Part shown: piece by piece, positions 37,172 through 46,528 of the stretch | Position numbering within the stretch: the stretch's first letter is position 1 | Layout of the letters: each line of letters opens with the position of its first letter | Assembly (NCBI GenBank): GCA_016702705.1 | Contig: JADJDM010000009.1 | Coordinates: 62,001-126,000, forward strand | Source of the DNA: Bacteroidota bacterium | Lineage (GTDB): Bacteria; Bacteroidota; Bacteroidia; B-17B0; Aurantibacillaceae | Reading direction: 5' to 3' | Length of the DNA stretch: 64,000 bases | Position numbers and translations under genes: made by a program | Notes under the pieces: generated by a model | Databases searched by the model: none | What the model saw: only the letters and a program-made list of their open reading frames with translations | What the model was told of the DNA's origin: nothing

Positions 37172-37191
37172 TTTATTTCGTTGTATTTTTG
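37162..37191 (+). promoter_or_regulatory. Promoter of the glycosyltransferase gene
   Basis: TTG 37162-37164, 19 nt, TATTTTTG 37184-37191. Transcription would start at about 37197, close to the GTG at 37196. Confidence 0.6.
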
Positions 37192-37195
37192 ATTT

Positions 37196-38236
37196 GTGTT
37201 CACAGCAGATAATCACATACAATATCATATTTCAAAAAACACAGTAATTCCTAAACGTGTTTTGGTAATTCGTTTGCAAGCTACAGGCGATGTAATTATT
37301 ATGTTGCCTTACATTCAATCACTAAGAAATCAATTGCCAAAAGACACGCAAATAGATTTATTGGTGCGCGAAGAATGTAAAAACATTCCCGAAAATTTAA
37401 ATTTGTTTGATAATGTTTACGTGATGCAAGGTGCACGAAACACTAAATTGCAATTACTACATTTTGTTTTTGCTTTGTGGCCTAAATTGTTTTTTAAAAA
37501 ATATGATGTGTTGTTGGATTTGCAAAACCATAATTTGTCTGGAGTGATGCGGTTTTTGCTGAGGTTTAAGTCTTACACTATTTTTGATAGAACTTCTACT
37601 AACTATGCAGGAGATAGATATAAAAACACCATTAATGTTTTAAATCTTCCAGCAGTTAAGTTTGAAAAGTTGGATTGTTTTAAACCTTATAGTAAAGATG
37701 AATTATTTAAAAAGTTTAATCTAAACCAAAATCAAAAATACATTGTTCTAAATCCAGCAGGGGCATTTGAAAACAGAAATTGGAAACTGGAGAATTACGT
37801 GCAATTGGCAAAATTGTTTTTACAAGAAAAAGACAATGAGTATCAGTTTTTAATTCTCGGAATAGAAAAAGTAAAAGCAGCGGGGCAGTATTTTGAAACT
37901 GAATTAGCAGATAAACTCACTGATATTGTTGGAAAAACAACACAATTAGAAGCCATGTTACTTTTAAAACATGTTGATTTGGTTATTTCCGAAGATTCGG
38001 GATTGTTTCACATGTCGTATGTTGTTGGAACACCAACACTTGGAATTTTTGGTTCCACCCGAAACGATTGGACAAACCCAAATTTACCCCATACTTTTTG
38101 TTTTAATTCGTCCGATTTAGAATGCGGAAATTGTATGCTCGAAAAGTGTCTATACCAGGAAATAAAGTGTTTAGAAAGACTTAAACCAAACGTGGTTCTC
38201 GAGCAAGCTTTTAAATTATTGAATATCAGTAATTAA
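37196..38236 (+). CDS. Glycosyltransferase family 9 (heptosyltransferase-like)
   Basis: About 346 residues of GT9/ADP-heptose:LPS heptosyltransferase type: KRVLVIRLQATGDVIIMLPYI at the N-terminus, VLLDLQNHNLSG, IVLNPAGAFENRNWKLENYVQLA, and the donor-binding region VDLVISEDSGLFHMSYVVGTPTLGIFGST. It probably adds a sugar to a lipopolysaccharide-like glycan at the inner membrane. The start is uncertain: GTG 37196 lies almost at the predicted transcription start, so it would be leaderless, or translation begins at a later non-ATG codon (TTG 37262 would cut into the first strand). A pair of CxxC-like cysteines (LECGNCMLEKC) is near the end. Confidence 0.85.
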   Translation: MFTADNHIQYHISKNTVIPKRVLVIRLQATGDVIIMLPYIQSLRNQLPKDTQIDLLVREECKNIPENLNLFDNVYVMQGARNTKLQLLHFVFALWPKLFFKKYDVLLDLQNHNLSGVMRFLLRFKSYTIFDRTSTNYAGDRYKNTINVLNLPAVKFEKLDCFKPYSKDELFKKFNLNQNQKYIVLNPAGAFENRNWKLENYVQLAKLFLQEKDNEYQFLILGIEKVKAAGQYFETELADKLTDIVGKTTQLEAMLLLKHVDLVISEDSGLFHMSYVVGTPTLGIFGSTRNDWTNPNLPHTFCFNSSDLECGNCMLEKCLYQEIKCLERLKPNVVLEQAFKLLNISN

Positions 38237-38261
38237 GCTTTTGTTAAACCGATTTATTTAT

Positions 38262-38291
38262 TTGTCTATCTGTTAAAAAGTGCTAATTTTG
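38262..38291 (+). promoter_or_regulatory. Promoter of the adhesin/PorP operon
   Basis: TTG 38262-38264, 19 nt, TAATTTTG 38284-38291. It places the start of the next gene at ATG 38316, not at the GTG 38280, which lies upstream of the -7 box. Confidence 0.65.
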
Positions 38292-38315
38292 TCTACTCTT
38301 ATTTTAAGCGAGATT

Positions 38316-41300
38316 ATGATACAAAAAATATTTCTTTTCCTGATTTGTCTTTTTGCCTCGGTAACTGGCTATTCGCAGGTAGATACAGCCTTTTGGTTTG
38401 CAGCTCCCGATATTTCGTCAGCGGCTACTCAAGGTGATTTTCCTGTTTTTTTACGATTTGTTACTTATTCAAATCCCACTGTTGTAACTGTTTCTCAACC
38501 AGCCAACGTTTCATTTACTCCAATTGTATTATCAATACCAGCTAATTCGGTTGATAGTATTAATATGACTTTTTACCTTGCTTCTATCGAAAATACTACT
38601 GCTGATGTTGCTGCTAATAAGGGTATAAAAATTTCTGCAACTCAACCTATTGGTGCTATGTACGAATTACGCGCAACTAATAATAGAGAGTATGTTTCTT
38701 TAAAAGGAAGTAAAGCTTTGGGTACAGATTTTTACACTCCTTTTCAAACTTTTTGGGCAAATGGAAATATCACTCCTAAATCATTTTCTTCTATAGAAAT
38801 TGTAGCTACAGAAGATGGCACAACACTTTTGATAACTCCTAGAACAACTGTAGTTGGGGCTCATCCTGCAAATACATCTTACACTGTTGCTCTAACTAGA
38901 GGACAAACTTTTTGTGTTAGAGACACTAACCGCACTGCTGCTACTACACTTGCAGGATCTATTGTATCGTCCAACAAACCAATTGCACTTACACTTTTTT
39001 CTGGAGCATTAAATCAATCTGGAGCATTAAGTTGTTTAATGGATCAAATCACCAATTCATCTTATGCAGGAACTGATTTTGTTATTCGCAGAGGAGAAGG
39101 AAATAACGAACGTATTTATGTATTATCAACTCAAAACAATACGAGTATAGATTTTTATGGCGCTGCAAGTTCCAACACAGTTAGTAACTGGAGCGAAACA
39201 AAAGAGTATGTAATTGCTGATTCTGTAACCTACATAAAAACAAGCAAGCCTGTTTATCTGTGGCATGTTTCGGGTTTTGGTGATAAAATGAGTGGAGCAC
39301 AAGTTCCGAATGTGTATTGTGCGGGAACATATAGTACTGCAGTTACCAGAACAACAACTGATTCCTTCGCTTTAATTCTATATGTAAGAGATGGCTTTCA
39401 AAATCAATTTACACTTAATGGAAACGCATCTTTAATTCCTGCCTCTGCGTTTGCCCCTGTGCCAGGAACATCAGGAGAATTTGTTTGTGCTCGAATATTT
39501 TATTCTAATGCAGATGTGCCTGTTAACTCACGTGTAATGGTAGCAAATGCAGGTGATATTTTTGGTTTAGGTATTTTAAGTGGAAATCAAACGCAAGGAA
39601 GTGCTTACGCTTATTTCTCCGAATTTAATTCATATCCTTTTGTAAATGCAGGTTCGGACGCAGTTATTTGTGCAAATAAAACACTTTCATTAACTGGATT
39701 AGTTGGTGGTGGATCAGTTACTGGTTCATGGAGTACGAATGGCTTTGGTACATTTCAAAATGTTAATTCAGATTTACTGAATACATATTTACCAAGTGAT
39801 TTGGATACTGCAATTAGTCCAATACAAATTATACTTACTTCTACAGGCCCTTGTCCAGTAAAAAGAGATACAATTATTTTAGATGTTACGCCAAGCCCTA
39901 TAGTAAGTGCATCTGCTGATCAATTGGTTTGTGCAAATAATGGTGTTGTAACATTGAATGGATCTGTTCAAGGGGCTTCATCAACCGGAATTTGGTCTGC
40001 AAATGGAACGGGAAATTTTTCTCCTATCAACACGCAGTTAAATGGGGTTTATAATTTAAGTGCTGCTGATACAGCTGTTGGAAGTGTGCGGTTTATTTTA
40101 ACTGCTACTAACATTGGAACATGTAATGCAGAAAGTGATACTATGTTTATTTCAATTACCGCTGCACCTAAGGTTGATGCAGGGCCAACAAGCATAACCG
40201 TTTGTTCAAATAATGCTAGTGTTTCACTAAGTGGAACAGTAGTAGGAGTAACTGGTACAGGAAAATGGACAACACCAGGCACGGGAATTTTTACTCCAAA
40301 TAATGTTTTGTTGAACACTACTTTTCAGCCAAGTCAAGCAGATATTATTGCTACACAAACATACGTATATCTTACTTCTACAAATAATGGAAATTGTTTA
40401 CCTGTAAAAGACAGTATAAGAGTTTTATTCACGCCTTCGCCTTACGTTGATGCAGGTAGTAATGGATTTATTTGTTTTAACGATCCAGATATAAATCTTT
40501 CAGGTTCTATATCAGGCGCTACAACCACAGGTGTATGGACAGGAGGTACTGGTACTTTTGCGCCAGGTAGTTCTAATTTGCTCACGTCTTATTTCCCTAC
40601 AGCTGCAGAATTTAGTGCGGGTTCTATAACGCTTACACTAACATCAACAAACAACGGTATTTGTAATGCAGATAGTGATTTGGTTAAAATTGATTTTGTT
40701 CCGCCACCATTCGCTAACTTTTCTGCAAACAATGTGTGTTTAGGTAACCCAACAAATTTTATCGATTTTTCATTACAAGGTTTTGGAGCAGTTTCTCAGT
40801 GGCTTTATGATTTAGGTGATGGCTCTACTGAAACTCAACAAAGTTTTTCTCATACTTATGCAAGTTCTGGAACATATACTGTTAACCTAATTGCTACATC
40901 AACAGTTGGATGTACAGATACTATGCAACGTATTATTAAGGTAGGCGCAATTCCTCAGGTTTCTTTTTCAGATAGTTTGTATTGTTCGGGTTTATTTATT
41001 TTTGATCAGTTTACAGATCATACTACCATTACAGCGCCAGATACTATCGCACAATGGTATTGGGATTTTGGTGGGCAAGGCGCAAGTACCTTACAAAACC
41101 CTTCTAATGTTTATCAAAATCCTGGAAATTATCAGGTAACCCTTGTCGCAACAAGTGGAAGTAATTGTACAGGTAGTTCTGTTACTTTAGTTACTATACC
41201 TGATAGACCTCATGCATCTTTCTATTATAATACAACTCCAGGCTTTAACGTTGGAGCTACTGTTAATTTCTTAGACTCTTCTTCTAATGCAATTTATTAT

Positions 41301-41735
41301 TCTTGGATTTTTGGAGATGGTAATTCAAGTACAGAAATAAACCCAACCAATGTTTATTTCTCTAATGGTACTTTTAATGTAACTCATGTAGTTAGTGATG
41401 ATATTGGATGTTCTGATACTGCAAAAGCTACTGTTATTATTACAAGTGTTTCCAATGAAATTACTCAGCTAATACCAAATGCAATTTCACCAAACGGCGA
41501 TGGAAAAAATGATGAATGGAAATTACCATTTGTTGATTTATTATATCCAAAAGCCGCAGTAGAAATTTATAATGTTTGGGGGCAAAAAGTATTCGAATCC
41601 GAAGGATACAAATCTCCTTGGAATGGAACCTTTAAAGGAGAGTTATTGCCAATGGGTAATTACTATTACATTCTGAATTTGAACGATCCAAAACAACCAG
41701 AAATATTTAAAGGTGCAATTTTATTAGTTAGGTAA
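38316..41735 (+). CDS. T9SS type B surface protein with PKD domains
   Basis: 1139 residues from ATG 38316, with a signal peptide cut near YSQ (20). The N-terminal 440 residues start DTAFWFAAPDISS and are shared with the next adhesin (DTVFWFAAPWVTP) at 42769. Four repeats follow, each with NAGSDAVICANKTLSL-type starts (DA.....C.N....L.G...G..TG.W), and PKD domains with WLYDLGDGSTETQQSFSHTY. The last 90 residues are the gliding-motility-associated C-terminal domain: IPNAISPNGDGKNDEW, VEIYNVWGQKVFES, GNYYYILNL. This type B signal sends the protein through T9SS. First gene of an operon with PorP/SprF. Confidence 0.9.
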   Translation: MIQKIFLFLICLFASVTGYSQVDTAFWFAAPDISSAATQGDFPVFLRFVTYSNPTVVTVSQPANVSFTPIVLSIPANSVDSINMTFYLASIENTTADVAANKGIKISATQPIGAMYELRATNNREYVSLKGSKALGTDFYTPFQTFWANGNITPKSFSSIEIVATEDGTTLLITPRTTVVGAHPANTSYTVALTRGQTFCVRDTNRTAATTLAGSIVSSNKPIALTLFSGALNQSGALSCLMDQITNSSYAGTDFVIRRGEGNNERIYVLSTQNNTSIDFYGAASSNTVSNWSETKEYVIADSVTYIKTSKPVYLWHVSGFGDKMSGAQVPNVYCAGTYSTAVTRTTTDSFALILYVRDGFQNQFTLNGNASLIPASAFAPVPGTSGEFVCARIFYSNADVPVNSRVMVANAGDIFGLGILSGNQTQGSAYAYFSEFNSYPFVNAGSDAVICANKTLSLTGLVGGGSVTGSWSTNGFGTFQNVNSDLLNTYLPSDLDTAISPIQIILTSTGPCPVKRDTIILDVTPSPIVSASADQLVCANNGVVTLNGSVQGASSTGIWSANGTGNFSPINTQLNGVYNLSAADTAVGSVRFILTATNIGTCNAESDTMFISITAAPKVDAGPTSITVCSNNASVSLSGTVVGVTGTGKWTTPGTGIFTPNNVLLNTTFQPSQADIIATQTYVYLTSTNNGNCLPVKDSIRVLFTPSPYVDAGSNGFICFNDPDINLSGSISGATTTGVWTGGTGTFAPGSSNLLTSYFPTAAEFSAGSITLTLTSTNNGICNADSDLVKIDFVPPPFANFSANNVCLGNPTNFIDFSLQGFGAVSQWLYDLGDGSTETQQSFSHTYASSGTYTVNLIATSTVGCTDTMQRIIKVGAIPQVSFSDSLYCSGLFIFDQFTDHTTITAPDTIAQWYWDFGGQGASTLQNPSNVYQNPGNYQVTLVATSGSNCTGSSVTLVTIPDRPHASFYYNTTPGFNVGATVNFLDSSSNAIYYSWIFGDGNSSTEINPTNVYFSNGTFNVTHVVSDDIGCSDTAKATVIITSVSNEITQLIPNAISPNGDGKNDEWKLPFVDLLYPKAAVEIYNVWGQKVFESEGYKSPWNGTFKGELLPMGNYYYILNLNDPKQPEIFKGAILLVR

Positions 41736-41741
41736 TTTACT

Positions 41742-42782
41742 ATGAAAAGAATATTATATATAAGTATTTGTTCACTGATCATAGTTTGTTCAGCGAATAA
41801 ATCTTGGGCGCAACAATTAGGAATCTTCACTAATTATATGCTCAATGATTATTATTACAATCCTGCAGTTGTAGGATCAAAAGATATTACCATTGCAAAT
41901 ATCAGCTACCGCAACCAGTGGGCAGGTTTTAATGAAGCTCCTACTACATACATGGGAAGCGTTTATGGTTCTTATCAAGGTAAACGTAAAATTGGTTTAG
42001 GAGGAACAGTAATAGGAGGAAAGTCTGGCTTATTGCAACGTACTGGTGGTTACTTTACTTATGCTCAGCACTTCGATCTTACTAAAGATAAAAAATTGAG
42101 ATTGGGTTTAGGACTATCCGGTGGTTATATTCAATACCGAATGAAATTGTATGATGCACGTGTTATTGATAATGGAGATGACATGCTTACCGGAAATGTT
42201 TTAACTACAAGTGCATTTGATGCAAATAGTGGTGTTTACTTGTATCACGAAAAATTCTTTATTGGACTTTCGGGCAATCAATTATTGAACTACAAACTTC
42301 CTTTCGATAATTCGAATAGCAGATTAAAACCACACGTTTATTTTATGGGAGGTTATAATTTTAAATTTGGAGAATCTAAAACGGGTGCTGATGGAAAAAC
42401 TGCAACAGAAAAAAAGAACGAACTTCAGCCTTCGTTTATGTTAAGAACATCAAACAATAGAAATACATTGCAAACCGACATTAGTTTAAAATATACCTAT
42501 AACAAAACCTTCTGGATTGGTGCAACTTACAGAACTGAATCTGCAATTTGCGCTTTAGTAGGATTTAATTATAAAGATCGTTTTAATGTTGCTTATGCTT
42601 ACGATTATGCATTAAATAAAATAAACCAATACTCATCGGGATCTCATGAGTTTTGGTTAAGCTACACGCTGTCAAAGAAAAAGAGAGATCTTGAAAAAGA
42701 AGAAGAGGAATTAGAGAATGGAGTTCAGAGTTTGTACAAGCAACAGCAACAACAAAAGAAAGAAGAAGATGAGAAAAAGTAA
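41742..42782 (+). CDS. PorP/SprF family T9SS outer-membrane protein (first copy)
   Basis: 346 residues with a signal peptide (SWAQ at about 24). It begins the mature part with FTNYMLNDYYYNPAVVGSKD and has YRNQWAGFNEAPTTYMGSVYG, the PorP/SprF signature of an outer-membrane beta barrel. The last 40 residues are charged, with many Lys and Glu and a glutamine run. SprF is needed for SprB export in gliding Bacteroidota. This copy lies 6 bp after the first type B adhesin and overlaps the next one by 14 bp, so the three genes are one unit. Confidence 0.9.
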   Translation: MKRILYISICSLIIVCSANKSWAQQLGIFTNYMLNDYYYNPAVVGSKDITIANISYRNQWAGFNEAPTTYMGSVYGSYQGKRKIGLGGTVIGGKSGLLQRTGGYFTYAQHFDLTKDKKLRLGLGLSGGYIQYRMKLYDARVIDNGDDMLTGNVLTTSAFDANSGVYLYHEKFFIGLSGNQLLNYKLPFDNSNSRLKPHVYFMGGYNFKFGESKTGADGKTATEKKNELQPSFMLRTSNNRNTLQTDISLKYTYNKTFWIGATYRTESAICALVGFNYKDRFNVAYAYDYALNKINQYSSGSHEFWLSYTLSKKKRDLEKEEEELENGVQSLYKQQQQQKKEEDEKK

Positions 42783-45700
42783 AAAAATATTCATTCCGTT
42801 TTTGTTTCTATTTATGGCTTTAGCTCCTTCGCTAAAAGCACAAATAGACACTGTGTTTTGGTTTGCAGCACCATGGGTAACACCTGATCATGCTGATAAC
42901 AAACCAATGGCTTTTAGAATTTCCTCGTTTGGACAAACTACCACTGTGCGTATTCAACAGCCTGCATCAACTTACGATACAACCTTTACCATTGCAGCAA
43001 ATTCATTGTTTTCGAAATTTGTAACACATTTGCATACTATAGGACAAGTAGAAACAAAGCCAGCTAATACGGTAACAAACACAGGATTTAAGATTACATC
43101 CGATTTTCCAATTACGATTGTTTATGATTTTCTATCTACAGCTAATAATCCTGAAACCTATTGTTTAACAGGGCAAAACGGAATGGGAACCGAATTCGTT
43201 ACTCCTTTTCAAACTATGTGGAATAACCGAACAATTGGAGATGGTAATGGAGATGGAACTACAGAGCAACCCTACCAAGCTTTTTCAATTGTTGCCACGC
43301 AAAATAATACGACTGTATGGATAACTCCACGCTGTGCTGTTAAGGGAGCTCACCCCGCTAATGTTACCTATTCTGTTACCTTAAATGAAGGTGAATGCTT
43401 TGCAGTTGAAAATATGGTTCAGAATACCAGTGTTGCTGGAAATAATTTAAGCGGATCAATTGTAGTTTCTGATAAACCAATTTCTGTAACAGTGAGTGAT
43501 GATTCTGTAAATCCAGCACCAGCAGGTTGTTATGATTTGATGGGAGAACAAATTGTACCTACTGATGTAATTGGTAAAGAATACATTATTAACAAAGGAT
43601 TTGTATTCAGAGCTACTCCTCATCCAAGCGTAAAGGATTATGTGTTTTTAGTTGCTACTCAAAATTTCACGACTATCACAATTGAAGATAGATTTACAAC
43701 GAAAACGCAAATGCTAAATCAAGGTGAAACCTTTAAGGACAGCATTGTTGATTCGTTAACTCATATTATTGCTGATAAAAATATTTATGTCATTCATGCA
43801 AGTGGTTATGGTTGTGAGTTAGGAGAAGCATTAATTCCACCTCTTAATTGTTCTGGGTCTGATCAAGTTAATTTTACCCGCACGGCAACAGCTGCTACAG
43901 CAAGTTTCTTTTTAAATGTGTTATGTAGAACTGGAGATGAAGGTTCTTTTACTTTAAACGGAAGTACAACACTGCTGCCTGCTACTTCATTTACTGTTGT
44001 GCCAGGAACTGGTGGTGCTTGGAAAGGAGCTCAGAAACAGTTTTCGCTTACAGATATACCTTTGTTTACTGCGAGTTCGATTAGCAACTCAACAGGTCTT
44101 TTCTCTTTAGGTATTATTGATGGTGGTCCAACTGGTGGATGTTTATATCATTACATGTCTTCATTTCTTAGAAGGGTTACAACTTTTGCTGGAGCTGATA
44201 ATGTATATTGTTCAGGTTTAAATCCAATCAATTTAAATGGAAGTGTATCAGGTGGAGCAACAACTGGTATTTGGACTGTATTGAACGGAACGGGCACTTT
44301 GAACAATCCTAATACTAACCTTGTTAATACATACACACCAAGTAGTAGCGACACAGCACAGGGAAGTGTAACGCTTGTTCTTGCTTCAACTGGTAATTGT
44401 ATTCCAGTAACAGATACTGTTGTTTTTACATTTCGACCAAATCCACGTGTTAGCGCGGGGGCTGATATAATTCGTTGTGAAAATAATTTGGGAACAATTA
44501 ATATTGCAGGATCTTTTGCAAATGCTGCTGGTGTAAACTGGACAGGAACGGGAACGGGATCTATTACGAACCCAGGTTCTAATAACACTACTTATAATCC
44601 TTCTCCTGCTGATCTTGCAGCTGATTCAGTTACCATGGTGCTTACTACGGCTGGAGCCTTTTTCGGTTGCCCCAATGTTACAGATACTTTAAAATTATAT
44701 TTCTTAAACGCACCAGGAGTTAATGCAGGTTCAAACGCAACTGTATGTGCTAATAATGCAGTTATTAATTTAGGTGGTTTAGTAAGTGGAGCAACAACCA
44801 GTGGTATTTGGAGTACTAACGGTTCGGGTGTATTTACGCCTAACGATACTACTTTAACTGGTTTAACGTATAGCCCAAGCGGAACAGATACTGCACAAGG
44901 CACTGTAATTATTAAATTAACTTCTCTCAATAATGGACTTTGTAATGCTGTTGAAGATAGTATTACCATTACTATTGTTGATGCACCTACAATTAATATT
45001 ACAACTAATGATACATTGTGCGGAAACATTCCAACCATAAATTTAGCTTCTAATGTAACTTCAGGATTCCCTGTTGATTGGAATACAAGCGGTGCAGGTA
45101 GTTTTGCAAATCAAGCTTCGCCAAACACAATTTATAATATTAGTCCTTTAGATACTGCGGCTGGATTTGTAGATCTTATTCTTACAACTGTTCCTGGTTT
45201 ATGTAATTCTGTTACTGATACTTTACATTTAGTATTGGCAGAACCGCCTTATGCTTTTGCAGGAGTGGATCAGGCTTTTTGTAGTAATGAACTAATAATT
45301 TTAAATGGTGTTGTAAGTGGTGTTACCAATGTTGGAGCATGGACATCCACAGGTACGGGAACGTTTGTTCCAAATCCATTTCAATTGCAAGCAACCTATA
45401 TTCCATCTTTATTAGATGTAGGTTCAACTATTGATTTGATTCTAACTTCAACAAATAATCAAGGTTGTAATCCTGCTCAGGATGTTTTACAAGCAACATT
45501 TAAACTAGTTCCAACAACGAATTTTAATGCAACAGAGGTTTGTTTAGGACAAGCTACTAATTTTACCGATGCATCTATTGCTCCTTCAGGAACTACTATG
45601 ACTGGGTGGAACTGGACTTTTGGAGATCTTACAACTTCGATCGCACAGAATCCAATTCATACGTATGCAGGCGCAGGAACGTTTACTGTTTCTATGATTG

Positions 45701-46518
45701 GAGAAGCATCAAATGGATGTAAAGATACAGTTACAAAAACAATTAATGTAAACGTTTTGCCAATTGCGGCTTTTACAAATGATATAGTTTGTCAGGGTAA
45801 CGTAACACAATTTAATAACCAGTCTATTATTACACAAGGTAATATTACAAATTGGCAATATGATTTCGGGGACTTAACTGTTCCTTCTACTGATCAAGAT
45901 CCTACTCACGTATTTATAGGGACAGGTTTTTATCCGGTAACATTAGTTGTTACTTCTGATAAGGGCTGTTCAAGTTCAGTAGTGCAAAACATTAATGTGC
46001 TGCCTAAACCAGATGCATACTTTAGCTTTAGTTCTAATCCTGGATTAGCAGGAGAAAATATTACATTTAATGATGTATCCACTGGTGGACCGATTTCTTG
46101 GTATTGGAACTTTGGCGATTCTACAGCGGCAAATACACAAAACCCAGGGCACATTTATGGTGCAGGTGGTTATTACAATGTAACTTTAACTGTTGCTGAT
46201 GTGAATGGTTGTACAGACAGTACCACTAGAGAATTATTGATTGCTTTATTACCTGTATTGCCAACTGCATTTACTCCAAATGGTGATAATGAAAATGATG
46301 TGTTCTTAGTGCGCGGTGGGCCATTCAATAATATTTTATTCAAGGTTTATAATAACTGGGGTGAATTACTTTTTACAACTACCGATCAAACGCAAGGTTG
46401 GGATGGTAAGTACAAAGATGTAGACCAACCAATGAGTGTTTATGTATGGTATGTTGAGGTTGAAGTTGCAGATGGAAGAATTTTTAAGAAATCAGGTGAT
46501 GTAACCTTAATAAGATAA
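42769..46518 (+). CDS. T9SS type B surface protein with PKD domains (second adhesin)
   Basis: 1249 residues from ATG 42769. This start, not the one at 42718, gives the signal peptide MRKSKKIFIPFLFLFMALAP; it overlaps the PorP stop by 14 bp. The N-terminal domain (DTVFWFAAPWVTPDHADNKP) is paralogous to that of the adhesin at 38316. Six or so repeats with G-x-x-C-x-N-x-x-x-L-x-G and TGIW/GSGVFTP strings follow, then three PKD domains (WNWTFGDLTTSIAQNPIHTY; WYWNFGDSTAANTQNPGHIY). The type B sorting domain at the end has LPTAFTPNGDNENDVF and FKVYNNWGELLFTT. Confidence 0.9.
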   Translation: MRKSKKIFIPFLFLFMALAPSLKAQIDTVFWFAAPWVTPDHADNKPMAFRISSFGQTTTVRIQQPASTYDTTFTIAANSLFSKFVTHLHTIGQVETKPANTVTNTGFKITSDFPITIVYDFLSTANNPETYCLTGQNGMGTEFVTPFQTMWNNRTIGDGNGDGTTEQPYQAFSIVATQNNTTVWITPRCAVKGAHPANVTYSVTLNEGECFAVENMVQNTSVAGNNLSGSIVVSDKPISVTVSDDSVNPAPAGCYDLMGEQIVPTDVIGKEYIINKGFVFRATPHPSVKDYVFLVATQNFTTITIEDRFTTKTQMLNQGETFKDSIVDSLTHIIADKNIYVIHASGYGCELGEALIPPLNCSGSDQVNFTRTATAATASFFLNVLCRTGDEGSFTLNGSTTLLPATSFTVVPGTGGAWKGAQKQFSLTDIPLFTASSISNSTGLFSLGIIDGGPTGGCLYHYMSSFLRRVTTFAGADNVYCSGLNPINLNGSVSGGATTGIWTVLNGTGTLNNPNTNLVNTYTPSSSDTAQGSVTLVLASTGNCIPVTDTVVFTFRPNPRVSAGADIIRCENNLGTINIAGSFANAAGVNWTGTGTGSITNPGSNNTTYNPSPADLAADSVTMVLTTAGAFFGCPNVTDTLKLYFLNAPGVNAGSNATVCANNAVINLGGLVSGATTSGIWSTNGSGVFTPNDTTLTGLTYSPSGTDTAQGTVIIKLTSLNNGLCNAVEDSITITIVDAPTINITTNDTLCGNIPTINLASNVTSGFPVDWNTSGAGSFANQASPNTIYNISPLDTAAGFVDLILTTVPGLCNSVTDTLHLVLAEPPYAFAGVDQAFCSNELIILNGVVSGVTNVGAWTSTGTGTFVPNPFQLQATYIPSLLDVGSTIDLILTSTNNQGCNPAQDVLQATFKLVPTTNFNATEVCLGQATNFTDASIAPSGTTMTGWNWTFGDLTTSIAQNPIHTYAGAGTFTVSMIGEASNGCKDTVTKTINVNVLPIAAFTNDIVCQGNVTQFNNQSIITQGNITNWQYDFGDLTVPSTDQDPTHVFIGTGFYPVTLVVTSDKGCSSSVVQNINVLPKPDAYFSFSSNPGLAGENITFNDVSTGGPISWYWNFGDSTAANTQNPGHIYGAGGYYNVTLTVADVNGCTDSTTRELLIALLPVLPTAFTPNGDNENDVFLVRGGPFNNILFKVYNNWGELLFTTTDQTQGWDGKYKDVDQPMSVYVWYVEVEVADGRIFKKSGDVTLIR

Positions 46519-46528
46519 TATGTTAGCG

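Noticed and set aside
35839..37203. Longer folC start at 37203
   Set aside because: A well-formed promoter lies inside the extension, so the transcript begins after it.
38280..38315. GTG start at 38280 for the first adhesin
   Set aside because: It lies upstream of the -7 box, and the later ATG 38316 gives a normal signal peptide.
44151..45038. Two long minus-strand frames (145 and 148 residues)
   Set aside because: Shadows of the second type B adhesin, with no start context and low-complexity Val/Pro-rich sequence.
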